From Treponema vincentii (GTDB taxonomy: Bacteria; Spirochaetota; Spirochaetia; Treponematales; Treponemataceae), in contig NZ_CP050497.1 of NCBI RefSeq assembly GCF_018336815.1, positions 1,984,001 through 2,048,000 on the forward strand: DNA of 64,000 nt, in the 5' to 3' direction. Shown piece by piece: positions 51,703-60,999 of this stretch (position 1 is its first letter; every line of letters starts with the position of its first letter). Under the pieces are notes generated by a model that saw nothing but the letters and a program-made list of their open reading frames with translations, was not told where the DNA came from and did no database searches. A program made the position numbers and the translations under genes.

Positions 51703-53040
51703 TTATTTTTTTACCAAGTCGGTTGCGAATATCTTTATCATAATAATAACGGAAAGCACTACGACGATTCCGTCAACGAGCGGCATTGCGAGCCATACGC
51801 CCCGTGCTCCGAAAAAATGGGGCAGTATCAGTACTGCGGGTACAAAAAGCACGAGCTGGCGAGAAATCGCTAAAATACCGGCGGGTTTCGGCTTGCCGAT
51901 AGCCTGAAAGAGCGTCATATTCAATATCATAATCGCAAGCGCAGGGAAGATTATCATGGCAATAACGGCATTGGTTTTTCCCTGCGCAACGAGTACAGGG
52001 TTATCAATGAACAAGCCCAATACCTTTTCAGGACTGAGTAAAAATATAGCCCATGCCGTTATTGCAAGCAAAAGGCCGAAGCCATAGAACAAGCCGGTGC
52101 CTTTTTTTACCCGATCAAAAAGTCCTGCACCGAAATTCGTACCGACAAAGGGCTGGTATCCTTGGCTTAATCCCCACAGCGGAATAAAGCTCAACATCAA
52201 ATAGCGGAAGAATGCGCCCATTAGAACAACCTGATCTTCTCCGCCGTATTTTTTCAATGTCGAATACATTACCGTTTGCTGCACCAACGAAAGTACCTGC
52301 ATAATCATCGCAGACATACCGATTGCAATTGTTTCTCCGACAATCGATCTATCCGGTTTAATGGTTTTAAAGCGAACATTTTTGCTGAAACATAAAAAGT
52401 AAAAAAAGCTGACCAATGCGAAAACCGCCTGCGAAATAACCGTGGCAACGGCAGCGCCGGCGATTCCTTGGTTGAATACAATAATAAACAGTGCGTCAAG
52501 CACAATATTCAGCACGGCGCCGGATCCCATGATAATCATCGCAAGCGCAATTCTTCCTTCTCCGCGCAGTACCATATTTGAAGCCTGTCCGAAGTTTACA
52601 AATATGGAGCCAAGGTACACAATCCGTAAATATTGCACCCCCATTGCGTGCATTTCTCCTTCCGCCCCGATAAGGGTGAGAAGCTGCGGCGCAAAAATGT
52701 ATCCGACTATCATCACTACTGAGGACATCAGTACCGACAACACCAATACGTTTCCCATCACCGCATCGACGGTCTTTTGGTCTTTTCTGCCGACTGCCCG
52801 CGATAAAATCGATGCGGAACCAATCCCGACCAATACCGCAATACCATTATTTACCAACGTAAAAGCATAGGCGACGCTGATTGCTCCGAGCGCTTTTTCA
52901 CCCACATACCGCCCGACAAACATTGCGTCGACAAAACTGTATAAACTGATTACCAGCATACCGATAATGCCCGGCACACCTAATTTTAGCATGAGCTTGA
53001 ATATATTTCCCGATACAAGCTCTTCTCGTTTATCCGTCAT
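51703..53040 (-). CDS. MATE-family multidrug/cation antiporter
   Basis: 445 residues with about 12 membrane helices in two related halves: GIIGMLVISLYSFVDAMFVGRYVGEKALGAISVAYAF opens the first and AIGMSAMIMQVLSLVQQTVMYSTL the second. The MATE pattern GIGSASILSRAVGRKD is present. It would exchange Na+ or H+ for drugs or metabolites. It has its own promoter (53086-53114) and is divergent from the AbgT transporter gene. Confidence 0.92.
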   Translation of the reverse strand: MTDKREELVSGNIFKLMLKLGVPGIIGMLVISLYSFVDAMFVGRYVGEKALGAISVAYAFTLVNNGIAVLVGIGSASILSRAVGRKDQKTVDAVMGNVLVLSVLMSSVVMIVGYIFAPQLLTLIGAEGEMHAMGVQYLRIVYLGSIFVNFGQASNMVLRGEGRIALAMIIMGSGAVLNIVLDALFIIVFNQGIAGAAVATVISQAVFALVSFFYFLCFSKNVRFKTIKPDRSIVGETIAIGMSAMIMQVLSLVQQTVMYSTLKKYGGEDQVVLMGAFFRYLMLSFIPLWGLSQGYQPFVGTNFGAGLFDRVKKGTGLFYGFGLLLAITAWAIFLLSPEKVLGLFIDNPVLVAQGKTNAVIAMIIFPALAIMILNMTLFQAIGKPKPAGILAISRQLVLFVPAVLILPHFFGARGVWLAMPLVDGIVVVLSVIIMIKIFATDLVKK

Positions 53041-53085
53041 AAGAACTCCTAGAAACCGACGATAACGTCAGTTATTTATAACGGA

Positions 53086-53114
53086 AATATATACGAATAG
53101 AAACGGATTGTCAA
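53086..53114 (-). promoter_or_regulatory. Promoter of the MATE gene
   Basis: Minus strand TTGACA (53114-53109), 17-base spacer, TATATT (53091-53086), about 40 bases before the start at 53040. Confidence 0.65.
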
Positions 53115-53226
53115 CCTCGCATAACAGTATTGTCAGCAGCGCTCTTAACGCAAGTGCATCAAACACACTTCGTAGGTTGTGCCGAAATATATGATAAAAA
53201 GATATTGATATTTTTAAAATTTATAT

Positions 53227-53255
53227 TTGCCAATATGGAAATCATCATATATAAT
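53227..53255 (+). promoter_or_regulatory. Promoter of the abgT-like gene
   Basis: TTGCCA (53227-53232), 17-base spacer, perfect TATAAT (53250-53255), about 45 bases before ATG 53307. The leader contains a small CGCAT/ATGCG hairpin and AGGAG before the start. Confidence 0.7.
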
Positions 53256-53306
53256 TGAAGGTATTATCGCATTCTAGTATGCGAAAACCATTTTCTAGGA
53301 GTTCTT

Positions 53307-54857
53307 ATGAGTACAAAAAAGAACAAGGAAGTCTCAGGATTTCTCAAAGGCGTTGAAAGGATTGGAAATAAGCTGCCCCATCCGGCGATGTTATTCTTTA
53401 TCCTCAGCATTATCGTTGTCTTTATTTCCGCTATTGTAGCGGCTGTCGGTGCGCCGGTTACTTACTTTGACGCAAAAAAAGGGCAGGAAGTAACGATAAA
53501 GGCTCTTTCGCTTTTGAATGTCGACGGATTTCGCTATATTTTAAACAGCGCAACAAAAAACTTTACCGGTTTTGCGCCGCTCGGTACGGTATTGGTCGCA
53601 ATGCTCGGTATCGGCGTTGCCGAGTGGACAGGGCTTATCAACACCTCACTGAAAAAGCTCCTTACCAATATTAATCCCCGGCTGTTAACTGCTGTTGTCG
53701 TTTTTGCCGGTATTATGAGTAACATTGCGTCCGATGCCGGTTACGTTGTAGTTATTCCGCTTGGCGCTATCGTATTTGCAAATGCAGGACGGCACCCGCT
53801 CGCAGGTCTTGCCGCAGCCTTTGCCGGTGTTTCAGGCGGTTTCTCTGCAAACCTCTTGCTGGGAACTACCGACCCGCTTTTAACCGGTATCACGATCGAA
53901 GCGCTCCATAATGCCGGTATGGACATCCCGCTTGATCCTACCTGTAACTGGTATTTTATGATCGTATCGACATTCTTGTTGACAATTATCGGAACCTTGG
54001 TAACCGAAAAGATCGTAGAAAAGAACTTAGGCGAATACCACGGCACCTATCAGCCGGATAATATGCCCGTTTCCGCAGAAGAAACCAAGGGATTAAAGCG
54101 TGCCGGTATTGCCATTCTGATTATGGTGGTCATACTCGTTATCGGGATGTTCGGCTTACCCGGTCTTCCGTCCCTCGCTATCTTAAGCGAAGTGAATCCC
54201 AAAACAGGCGTTAGTTCTCTCAGCAACTTTATGCACGGCGGCTTGCTCCCCGTTATTTTAATTCTTTTCTTGGTACCCGGCTTAGTATACGGTAAAACCT
54301 TGGGAAAAATTAAAAACTCCGGAGACCTCGTAAAAGGGATGACACACGGTATGAGCTCAATGGCCGGCTACCTTGTACTGGCATTCTTTGCAGCGCAGTT
54401 CGTCAGCTACTTCGGTAAAACAAACCTTGGAACCATTCTTTCCGTAAACGGCGCTAACTTTTTAAAGAGCATCGGGTTTACCGGCTTACCGCTTATCATC
54501 GCATTCGTAATTATTTCCGCGTTCTTGAACCTCTTTATCGGTTCCGCCTCTGCAAAATGGGGAATTATGGCGCCGATCTTCGTACCGATGATGGTAAACC
54601 TCGGCCTTTCACCGGCTTTAACGCAGGTTGCATATCGTATCGGAGATTCCAGCACCAATATCATCACTCCGCTGATGAGCTACTTTGCGATGATCGTCGT
54701 CTTTATGAAAAAATATGATGAGGATTCCGGTCTTGGAACATTGATATCGATAATGTTGCCGTATTCAATCGCGTTCCTGCTTTCATGGCTCGGCTTGATG
54801 ATTATCTGGTATGTAACCGGCTTACCGCTCGGCCCGGGAGCATTCTTAACATTATAA
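53307..54857 (+). CDS. AbgT-family transporter
   Basis: 516 residues with the AbgT architecture: cytoplasmic start GFLKGVERIGNKLPHPAMLFFILSI, re-entrant hairpin blocks MSNIASDAGYVVVIPLGAIVF and GGFSANLLLGTTDPLLTG, and the second-half FIGSASAKWGIMAPIFVPM and RIGDSSTNIITPLMSYF. Founding members import p-aminobenzoyl-glutamate; others export sulfonamides or p-aminobenzoate. Substrate here is open. It stands alone with its own promoter and a terminator hairpin. Confidence 0.92.
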   Translation: MSTKKNKEVSGFLKGVERIGNKLPHPAMLFFILSIIVVFISAIVAAVGAPVTYFDAKKGQEVTIKALSLLNVDGFRYILNSATKNFTGFAPLGTVLVAMLGIGVAEWTGLINTSLKKLLTNINPRLLTAVVVFAGIMSNIASDAGYVVVIPLGAIVFANAGRHPLAGLAAAFAGVSGGFSANLLLGTTDPLLTGITIEALHNAGMDIPLDPTCNWYFMIVSTFLLTIIGTLVTEKIVEKNLGEYHGTYQPDNMPVSAEETKGLKRAGIAILIMVVILVIGMFGLPGLPSLAILSEVNPKTGVSSLSNFMHGGLLPVILILFLVPGLVYGKTLGKIKNSGDLVKGMTHGMSSMAGYLVLAFFAAQFVSYFGKTNLGTILSVNGANFLKSIGFTGLPLIIAFVIISAFLNLFIGSASAKWGIMAPIFVPMMVNLGLSPALTQVAYRIGDSSTNIITPLMSYFAMIVVFMKKYDEDSGLGTLISIMLPYSIAFLLSWLGLMIIWYVTGLPLGPGAFLTL

Positions 54858-54875
54858 GATTAAAAAAACTTAGGG

Positions 54876-54919
54876 AACCTCTAAAAATATCAAGCCTATC
54901 GGCGCAGTTTTTAGAGGTT
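54876..54919. terminator. Bidirectional terminator between abgT-like and mnmA
   Basis: AACCTCTAAAAA (54876-54887) pairs with TTTTTAGAGGTT (54908-54919), between two convergent genes. The A/T arms give T-runs on both strands. It shares the CCTCTAAAA arm with the hairpin at 18039. Confidence 0.65.
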
Positions 54920-54956
54920 TCCACTCGTTTATCCTTTGATTCTTCGGGAGTAACTA

Positions 54957-56024
54957 TCAGTCGCAGGCTTCCACGCCGTCGATAATACCGCCGCCGACTA
55001 CCCTACTCCCGCAATAAAATACAGCGGCTTGCCCGCGCGCAACCGCCCGTTCGGGTTCGGTAAAAACGATGCGGCCTCGGCTTGTGCCGATCGGTTCAAT
55101 ACAGGCTTTTTTCAGCTGCTGCCGGTATCGTGTTTTAACCTCTGCGTAAAAAGGCTCCTGCGGCATTTCGGCAATCCAGTTTACTTCCCGCACCGAACAG
55201 GCGGCGGCAAGAAGGGCATCCCCCGCACCGACGGTAACCGTATTATGCTCTGCCGATTTTTCAACCACGTAAATCGGATAGCCGAACGGCAAAGCAAGCC
55301 CCCGCCGCTGCCCGATGGTATAACGGTGCAAGCCGCGGTGCGTGCCGACCTTGGCGCCATCGATGTCGATAAAATCTCCTTCGGGAAAAGCATCGGGCGC
55401 CAATGCTTCGATTACTGCCGTGTAGTCACCGTCCGGCACAAAGCAAATATCTTGGCTATCGCTCTTATGTGCATTGACCAATCCGCCCCTTTCCGCAATA
55501 AGGCGAACCTCCGGCTTCGTCAATTCCGCAAGCGGGAAAAACGTCCTGCTTAACTGCTCTTGACTCAACAAGGCCAAAAAATAGCTTTGATCTTTCTGCG
55601 CATCGGCACCCTGCTCCAACGCATACCGGCCGGACGGCTTCTGAAATACTTTGGCATAATGACCGGTTGCAACCGCATCGAACCCTTCTCGTAATGCCTG
55701 CTCCATCAGTAACCCGAATTTAATTTGCTTATTGCAAATGTAACAGGGATTCGGCGTTTCTCCGCTGCGGTAGCTTTTTATAAAATAATCGATAATCTGC
55801 TTTTGAAATTCGGTACGGAAGTCGTAGACACGGTGCGGAATACCGAGAAGCCGCGCTGCCTGCGCCGCTTCTTCGATAATCCGCTCGGATTGTTCCTTCG
55901 CGATGGAAGTCTGTTCATCCAGCAAGCGGAGCGTAACACCACACACGTCATGTCCCTCTTCTATCAGAAGCTTTGCGGCAACGCTAGAATCTACCCCTCC
56001 GCTTAAACCTACTGCAATCTTCAT
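54957..56024 (-). CDS. mnmA: tRNA-specific 2-thiouridylase MnmA
   Basis: 355 residues. PP-loop KIAVGLSGGVDSSVAAKLL at the start, catalytic Cys in TPNPCYICNKQIKFG and the second Cys in SDSQDICFVPDG, plus the C-terminal beta barrel (HRYTIGQRRGLAL). It thiolates U34 of Lys, Glu and Gln tRNAs. ATG overlaps the stop of the upstream membrane-protein gene (ATGA). Works on the same wobble base as MnmE (32244-33615). Confidence 0.95.
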   Translation of the reverse strand: MKIAVGLSGGVDSSVAAKLLIEEGHDVCGVTLRLLDEQTSIAKEQSERIIEEAAQAARLLGIPHRVYDFRTEFQKQIIDYFIKSYRSGETPNPCYICNKQIKFGLLMEQALREGFDAVATGHYAKVFQKPSGRYALEQGADAQKDQSYFLALLSQEQLSRTFFPLAELTKPEVRLIAERGGLVNAHKSDSQDICFVPDGDYTAVIEALAPDAFPEGDFIDIDGAKVGTHRGLHRYTIGQRRGLALPFGYPIYVVEKSAEHNTVTVGAGDALLAAACSVREVNWIAEMPQEPFYAEVKTRYRQQLKKACIEPIGTSRGRIVFTEPERAVARGQAAVFYCGSRVVGGGIIDGVEACD

Positions 56025-56560
56025 TTTTTTATTGCACTCCGCAATGACAGCGCTTTACCGTCTGCGAGCACAACCGCTTCCAATTGTTTATACGTATGGG
56101 CAGGAAACTGAATCGGTACGCTTAAAGTACTGCCGATGTAAATCACTTCGACGGCTTTTGTTTCCTTCTGTTCCGTATCGCGGTTCGCCGCAGTGATACG
56201 GACGGTAAGCGGCAGCGCATAGTCATCGCTTTGTTCCGTGGCTGCGAACGAAATATTCACATAGAGATGTTCCTGCTGCGTTAAATATTCCAATTTAACC
56301 GGAACTCCCTCAATTTTTCCTGACTGCCGATCGGTTTTAAATAAAAATGATGCAAAGGTGAGGGCAAAAACGGCAACAATAGCAAACAGCATAGATCGGG
56401 TTGAACGAGTTGCGGTAAGGCTTTTAAGAAGACTCATTTTTTTGATGTAGTCGGGCTCGTACATTTGCTGCACCGCTTCCGGCGCACGCTTTAAACGCTC
56501 ACTTCGGTCATAGCGGAGATACGAACTTCCCTCATCCCGTGAATCCGGTTGGTTATTCAT
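56021..56560 (-). CDS. Single-pass membrane protein of unknown function
   Basis: 179 residues from ATG 56560 (GGAG 9 bases upstream); the longer frame to 56647 lies inside the lipoprotein gene. A charged cytoplasmic region with RYDRSERLKRAPEAVQQMYEPDYIKKMSLLKSL is followed by one membrane helix (SMLFAIVAVFALTFASFLF, about 58-77). A periplasmic beta-rich domain of about 100 residues comes next (KLEYLTQQEHLYVNISFAA, YALPLTVRITAAN). Overlaps neighbours at both ends, so it is co-translated in the pyrG-to-mnmA run. No family recognised. Confidence 0.72.
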   Translation of the reverse strand: MNNQPDSRDEGSSYLRYDRSERLKRAPEAVQQMYEPDYIKKMSLLKSLTATRSTRSMLFAIVAVFALTFASFLFKTDRQSGKIEGVPVKLEYLTQQEHLYVNISFAATEQSDDYALPLTVRITAANRDTEQKETKAVEVIYIGSTLSVPIQFPAHTYKQLEAVVLADGKALSLRSAIKK

Positions 56561-57785
56561 TTTTTGACGCTCCGGTAATTTCGGTTGTCTTCCACCAAAC
56601 GATGTTCGCCTGCTTGTCCCCTGCAAGGAGCGCCGATAAGATACCATCGGAAGAAAGATGGAAAGCGTTATACACTAATTCATCCGGGGAGACGGCCAAT
56701 GTTCGCGTATGTATTTTATTTGAATGTAAATTGATTAGTTCGAGGATATATCCGTCGGAACGCGGTGTCGTCAACAAGCACCAATTATTTGCGGTTACAC
56801 CGAGCAACCCATACACTTTTTTAATGTGCCGGGTACCGGTATTCGTGTCTTCCGTATCCTCATACGGCGCAATATCCACCGTCCGCTCGTACTGCCTCTC
56901 TTCAATATTGAACGTATAAAGGCAGCTTTTATCATAACTGATTCCGGCGCTCACATTGATATCCGTATCGATATCTTCACGGTAATAATCGACTTTAATA
57001 TGCAGCTTCTTTGCCGTAAAATCGGGAACAGCCTTATCAAGGCTCGAAAATAGTTTTACATCGTTGGTGTAAGGCGACGGCAATCCGCTAAATGCAATAG
57101 GAATTTTGTACAGCAAACCGCCCGTATTGTCATACCAGTACACCCTGATACCGGTTTCCGTTCGACATACTACAATAAGACCATTGTTTGAATCCGCATA
57201 CAGTCCTTCGATAGGTGGAAACGGCGTACCGCCGACTCCTTCTTGTCCGACGGTATCAACAAATTCACCGGTCTCATTAAAATGAATGACCGTATCGCGT
57301 AACGCAAGATTCTCCGTTTGATCGTATTCAATACGTTCTTCGTTGACCGTATCGACGGCAAACAAGTGCTTGTTCGGCGTTACGGCAAGATAGGTCGGAT
57401 GATTCAGCGGATACGGCACGGCACGGCGAGTCATAATTTTATCCGCTTGATCGGCGTCGATAAATGTCGGGCGGGGATTCTTTTCGGGATTATAATACAG
57501 CGCAAGCAAATCACCGAAAGACGTCAATTTCATAATTTTTCCCGCGCCTGAATTGCTTAAGTAAAAAATACCATCATCCATGACCAACTGACTGTCGGGA
57601 CGGACATACGGACTTGCCAGCTGAAATAAATCGAGCTGATCTTCAAAATTTCCGTATTTAATTGAAAAAAGTTGTTTGCGCTCCAAGTTCCCCGTTTTTT
57701 CTTTCCCACACGAAACGGCACAAAGAGAAACAACGGCACACAAGAAAATACAAAGCCCTTTAACAAAATGACTGCGGTAACACAT
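56553..57785 (-). CDS. Spirochaetal beta-propeller-like lipoprotein
   Basis: 410 residues. Lipoprotein signal with lipobox LCAVSC (Cys about 26). The body has beta-propeller character: MDDGIFYLSNSGAGKIMKLTSFG, NHPTYLAVTPNKHLFAVD, PPIEGLYADSNNGLIVVCRT, VYGLLGVTANNWCLLTTPRSDGYILELI. It resembles lipoproteins shared by treponemes and leptospires (LIC_12708-like), an identification from memory. No enzyme motif. It overlaps the membrane-protein gene by 8 bases and may form an envelope complex with it and with the SPFH protein upstream. Confidence 0.78.
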   Translation of the reverse strand: MCYRSHFVKGLCIFLCAVVSLCAVSCGKEKTGNLERKQLFSIKYGNFEDQLDLFQLASPYVRPDSQLVMDDGIFYLSNSGAGKIMKLTSFGDLLALYYNPEKNPRPTFIDADQADKIMTRRAVPYPLNHPTYLAVTPNKHLFAVDTVNEERIEYDQTENLALRDTVIHFNETGEFVDTVGQEGVGGTPFPPIEGLYADSNNGLIVVCRTETGIRVYWYDNTGGLLYKIPIAFSGLPSPYTNDVKLFSSLDKAVPDFTAKKLHIKVDYYREDIDTDINVSAGISYDKSCLYTFNIEERQYERTVDIAPYEDTEDTNTGTRHIKKVYGLLGVTANNWCLLTTPRSDGYILELINLHSNKIHTRTLAVSPDELVYNAFHLSSDGILSALLAGDKQANIVWWKTTEITGASKNE

Positions 57786-57811
57786 TACAATAATTCGGCT
57801 TCTTTCGATTC

Positions 57812-58691
57812 TTATTTGATAACTTCCGCAATACTTGACACAAGCCCTGCCATATTCTGAATATCAGCAGGAATAATAATTTTCGTCGATTTTCCGTCGG
57901 CTACTTTTTCAAAGGCTTCCAAGCTGCGCAGTTTAATCAGTGCAGGGTCGGCGCCGACATTCTTAATAAGATTCAAACCTTCGGCAGTTGCTTTTTTGGA
58001 TAGCTAAAATCGCCTCAGCCTCACCCTGCGCTCTGCATATAGCGGATTCTTTTTCCGCTTCTGCCTGTAAAATCATCGACGCCTTTTTTCCTTCCGCCAC
58101 CAGAATGGAGGACTGCTTTTGTCCTTCTGCGATGAGGATGGCCTCGCGCCGTTCACGTTCTGCACGCATCTGTTTTTCCATCGCTTCCTGAATGGATTCA
58201 GGGGGAATGATATTCTTTACTTCTACGCGGTTTACCTTAATCCCCCAGGGATCGGTTGCCTCGTCCAAAATGCTGCGCATACGAGTATTGATAACATCGC
58301 GGCTTGTCAGCGTACCGTCAAGTTCCAATTCACCGATAATATTCCGCAGCGTGGTCGCCGACAGATTTTCAATCGCATTCATCGGGTTTTCAACGCCGTA
58401 GGTATAGAGTTTCGGGTCGGTAATCTGAAAATAAATAACCGTGTCAATCATCATGGTAACGTTGTCTTTCGTAATAACCGGCTGCGGCTTAAAATCGAGC
58501 ACCCGTTCCTTAAGCGACACCTTATTGGCGATTCGATCGACAAACGGCATCTTAACGTGCAGACCGACCTCCCATGACTGGAAATAGCCGCCAAGCCGTT
58601 CGATAATAAACGACTGAGACTGCGGTACAATTCTGATATTCAAAATAAGCAGAATGAGTACGAATACGATTAATGCAAAAGCAATCCACAT
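57812..58691 (-). CDS. SPFH/Band 7 (stomatin-like) membrane protein, frameshifted at A6
   Basis: N-terminal membrane helix (MWIAFALIVFVLILLILNI), then the SPFH domain (VPQSQSFIIERLGGYFQSWEVGLHVKMPFVDRI, VTMMIDTVIYFQITDPKLYTYGVENP, LRNIIGELELDGTLTSRD) and the Ala/Glu-rich flotillin-type coiled coil. As given it ends at 57963. Deleting one base in the six-base run 57992-57997 restores QKATAEGLNLIKNVGADPAL through to IAEVIK and a stop at 57812, giving 292 residues. It lies beside nfeD, the standard stomatin operon partner. It probably organises membrane microdomains with proteases. Confidence 0.88.
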
Positions 58692-58733
58692 AGTAAAACC
58701 TCTCTATTATATTTAGGCTCTCGTTAGGCGTCT

Positions 58734-59213
58734 CTAAACGTTTCGATTTTCAGAGGCATCCGTTTCTTTTACAATCAGGGTAACACCCTCTATCCTTTCG
58801 ATGATACACTCCTCTCCGACAGGTAGCGCCGTGCCGTTAACCGAAGCAGCCGTCCACACAACGCCGTTGATTTTAACTTGCCCCTTTTCCCATTCGGTAA
58901 TGGTTTGTAGCACGACGGCTTTTTTACCGATAAGGCTGTCCGCATTGGTTTTTTCCCGTTTGGTATGCAAAAATTTCAGCGCAATGGGGCGGGTAAAAAA
59001 GAGCAGCAGCAATGCAACGAGCGCAAACAGAACGCACTGCACATAAAACGGCGGATGCAACATAGAAATGAAAATCATCAGCACGGCGCTGAGCGCAAAC
59101 CACACGGTCGTTAAACCGAGCGTCATCCCCTCGATAACTGCACAAATAACGGCGATACCGAACCAAAACCACGGCGTATAAAACGCTAAAAACATCGACA
59201 GTTGGAAGAGCAT
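58734..59213 (-). CDS. NfeD-family membrane protein
   Basis: 159 residues: three or four membrane segments (PWFWFGIAVICAVIEGMTLGLTTVWFALSAVLMIFIS, VQCVLFALVALLLLFF) followed by an OB-fold domain (IGKKAVVLQTITEWEKGQVKINGVVWTAASVNGTALPVGEECIIERIEGVTLIV). NfeD proteins act with the adjacent SPFH protein. It starts 12 bases after pyrG on the same strand. Confidence 0.9.
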   Translation of the reverse strand: MLFQLSMFLAFYTPWFWFGIAVICAVIEGMTLGLTTVWFALSAVLMIFISMLHPPFYVQCVLFALVALLLLFFTRPIALKFLHTKREKTNADSLIGKKAVVLQTITEWEKGQVKINGVVWTAASVNGTALPVGEECIIERIEGVTLIVKETDASENRNV

Positions 59214-59225
59214 ACGGCAATTGCC

Positions 59226-60829
59226 TTACATTCGCGCCAGCGCCGCTCCGATAAAGTCACGGAATAGCGGATGCGGCTTATTCGGACGGGAGGCAAATTC
59301 GGGATGAAACTGCACCGCTAAAAACCACGGATGATTTTTCAGCTCGACGATTTCCACCAAATTACGCTCGGGGTTGATTCCCGAAAGCAGCATGTCGGTG
59401 TTTTCAAACCGGCTGCGGTACAAATTGTTAAATTCATAGCGGTGCCGATGGCGCTCGCGAATTTCGTGCATTTTATAAGCCTGCTCCGCCTTGCTGTTCT
59501 CCGCAACCATACAGCGGAAAGAACCGAGCCTGAGCGTACCGCCAAGCTGTACATCTTTTTGGTCGGGCATCAAGTCGATGACGGGTTCACAATTCTTGAT
59601 AAACTCGGAGGAATGTGCGCGTTCCAACCCGAGTACATGGCGGGCAAATTCGATAACGGCAATCTGCATTCCAAGGCAAATACCGAAATAGGGAACGCCC
59701 TTGGTACGCGCATATTCCGCAGTGAGTACCATCCCTTCAATACCGCGTTCACCGAAACCGCCCGGGACGATAATCGCCTGCGCATCCTTTAACAGCTCTT
59801 CAGCCTTTGCAGCATCCGTAATCTTCGCTGCGTCAATCCACAGCTGCTTTACACGTGCGCGGTGATAGACCCCGGCAGCGGTCAGCGCTTCGCTTACGCT
59901 TAAATACGCATCGGGCAGCTCGGTGTATTTACCGACAAGCGCAACCGTTACTTCTCTTTCGGGATGATAGTAGGATTCAACCATTTCCTTCCATGACTGC
60001 AAATCGGGCTCTCGATTGGGAATATTGAAAAGCTCGCAGATTTTTTTTTACCGAGGTTCCCTTCTTCCAGCATCAGCGGAACTTCGTAGATAGACTTTGC
60101 AGTAAGATTTTCGATAATGGCGTCTTGACTGACATTGCAAAAAAGGCTGAGCTTTTCACGAATGGATTTGCTGAGCCGTTTTTCGCTGCGGCACATAATG
60201 ATATCGGGCTGAATCCCGAAGCCGAGCAGCTCTTTAACGCTATGCTGCATGGGCTTGGTTTTAAGCTCGCCGCATTCTTTTAGGTACGGTAAAAGGCCGA
60301 GGTGGATAAAAAGGCAATGTTCCCTGCCGACCGTGTTCCGGATTTGCCGAATTGCTTCTATAAAAGGGAGCGATTCGATGTCGCCGACAGTACCGCCTAT
60401 TTCCGTAATAACGATATCGCTGCCGGTTTGCTCCGCCGTTTGCATAATGCGGTGTTTAATTTCGTCGGTAACATGCGGGATAACCTGTACGGTCGCTCCG
60501 CAATAGTCTCCAGCCCGTTCATGATCTAATATGGAAAGATACACTTTTCCGGCAGTATGACTGTTGAATTTATGTAAAGCAACATCGGTGAACCGTTCGT
60601 AATGACCGAGATCGAGGTCGGTTTCTCCGCCGTCCTCCGTTACAAAAACTTCTCCATGCTGATAGGGATTCATCGTTCCCGGATCGATATTCAGATAAGG
60701 GTCAAACTTTTGATTGATAACCGAAAAACCTCTGCTTTTCAGCAAAAGTCCGATAGATGCGGCGGTAATGCCTTTTCCAAGGGAAGAAACAACTCCGCCG
60801 GTAATAAAAATAAAACGAGCTTTCATCAT
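59226..60829 (-). CDS. pyrG: CTP synthase, frameshifted in an A9 run
   Basis: ATG 60829 (a second ATG follows at once). Synthetase domain: [64 protein letters not shown], and in the second frame the glutaminase domain with [10 protein letters not shown] (nucleophile Cys) and [10 protein letters not shown]. The frames meet at a nine-base run (60041-60049); the conserved text [20 protein letters not shown] needs two bases fewer or one more. Restored length about 533-534. It makes CTP from UTP with glutamine. As the enzyme is normally essential, the break is probably a sequence error. Confidence 0.92.
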
Positions 60830-60836
60830 GAGCGCC

Positions 60837-60865
60837 ACTATAACATATTATGAGGGCTTCCGCAA
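60837..60865 (-). promoter_or_regulatory. Promoter of pyrG, predicted leaderless
   Basis: Minus strand TTGCGG (60865-60860), 17-base spacer, TATAGT (60842-60837), then 7 bases to ATG 60829. No Shine-Dalgarno is present. In many Gram-positive bacteria the 5' end of the pyrG leader controls expression; here there would be none. Confidence 0.6.
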
Positions 60866-60999
60866 TCAATATACCTCGCCGCAGAGCATCATAAGATAAA
60901 ACCATCCTTAGCGCCTAAAATTTCCTTCGAACGGATGTTCACAATCTCCCTAAAAAAGTATAAAATGCAAAAGGTTGTCGATTACCTTGAATGAATAAG

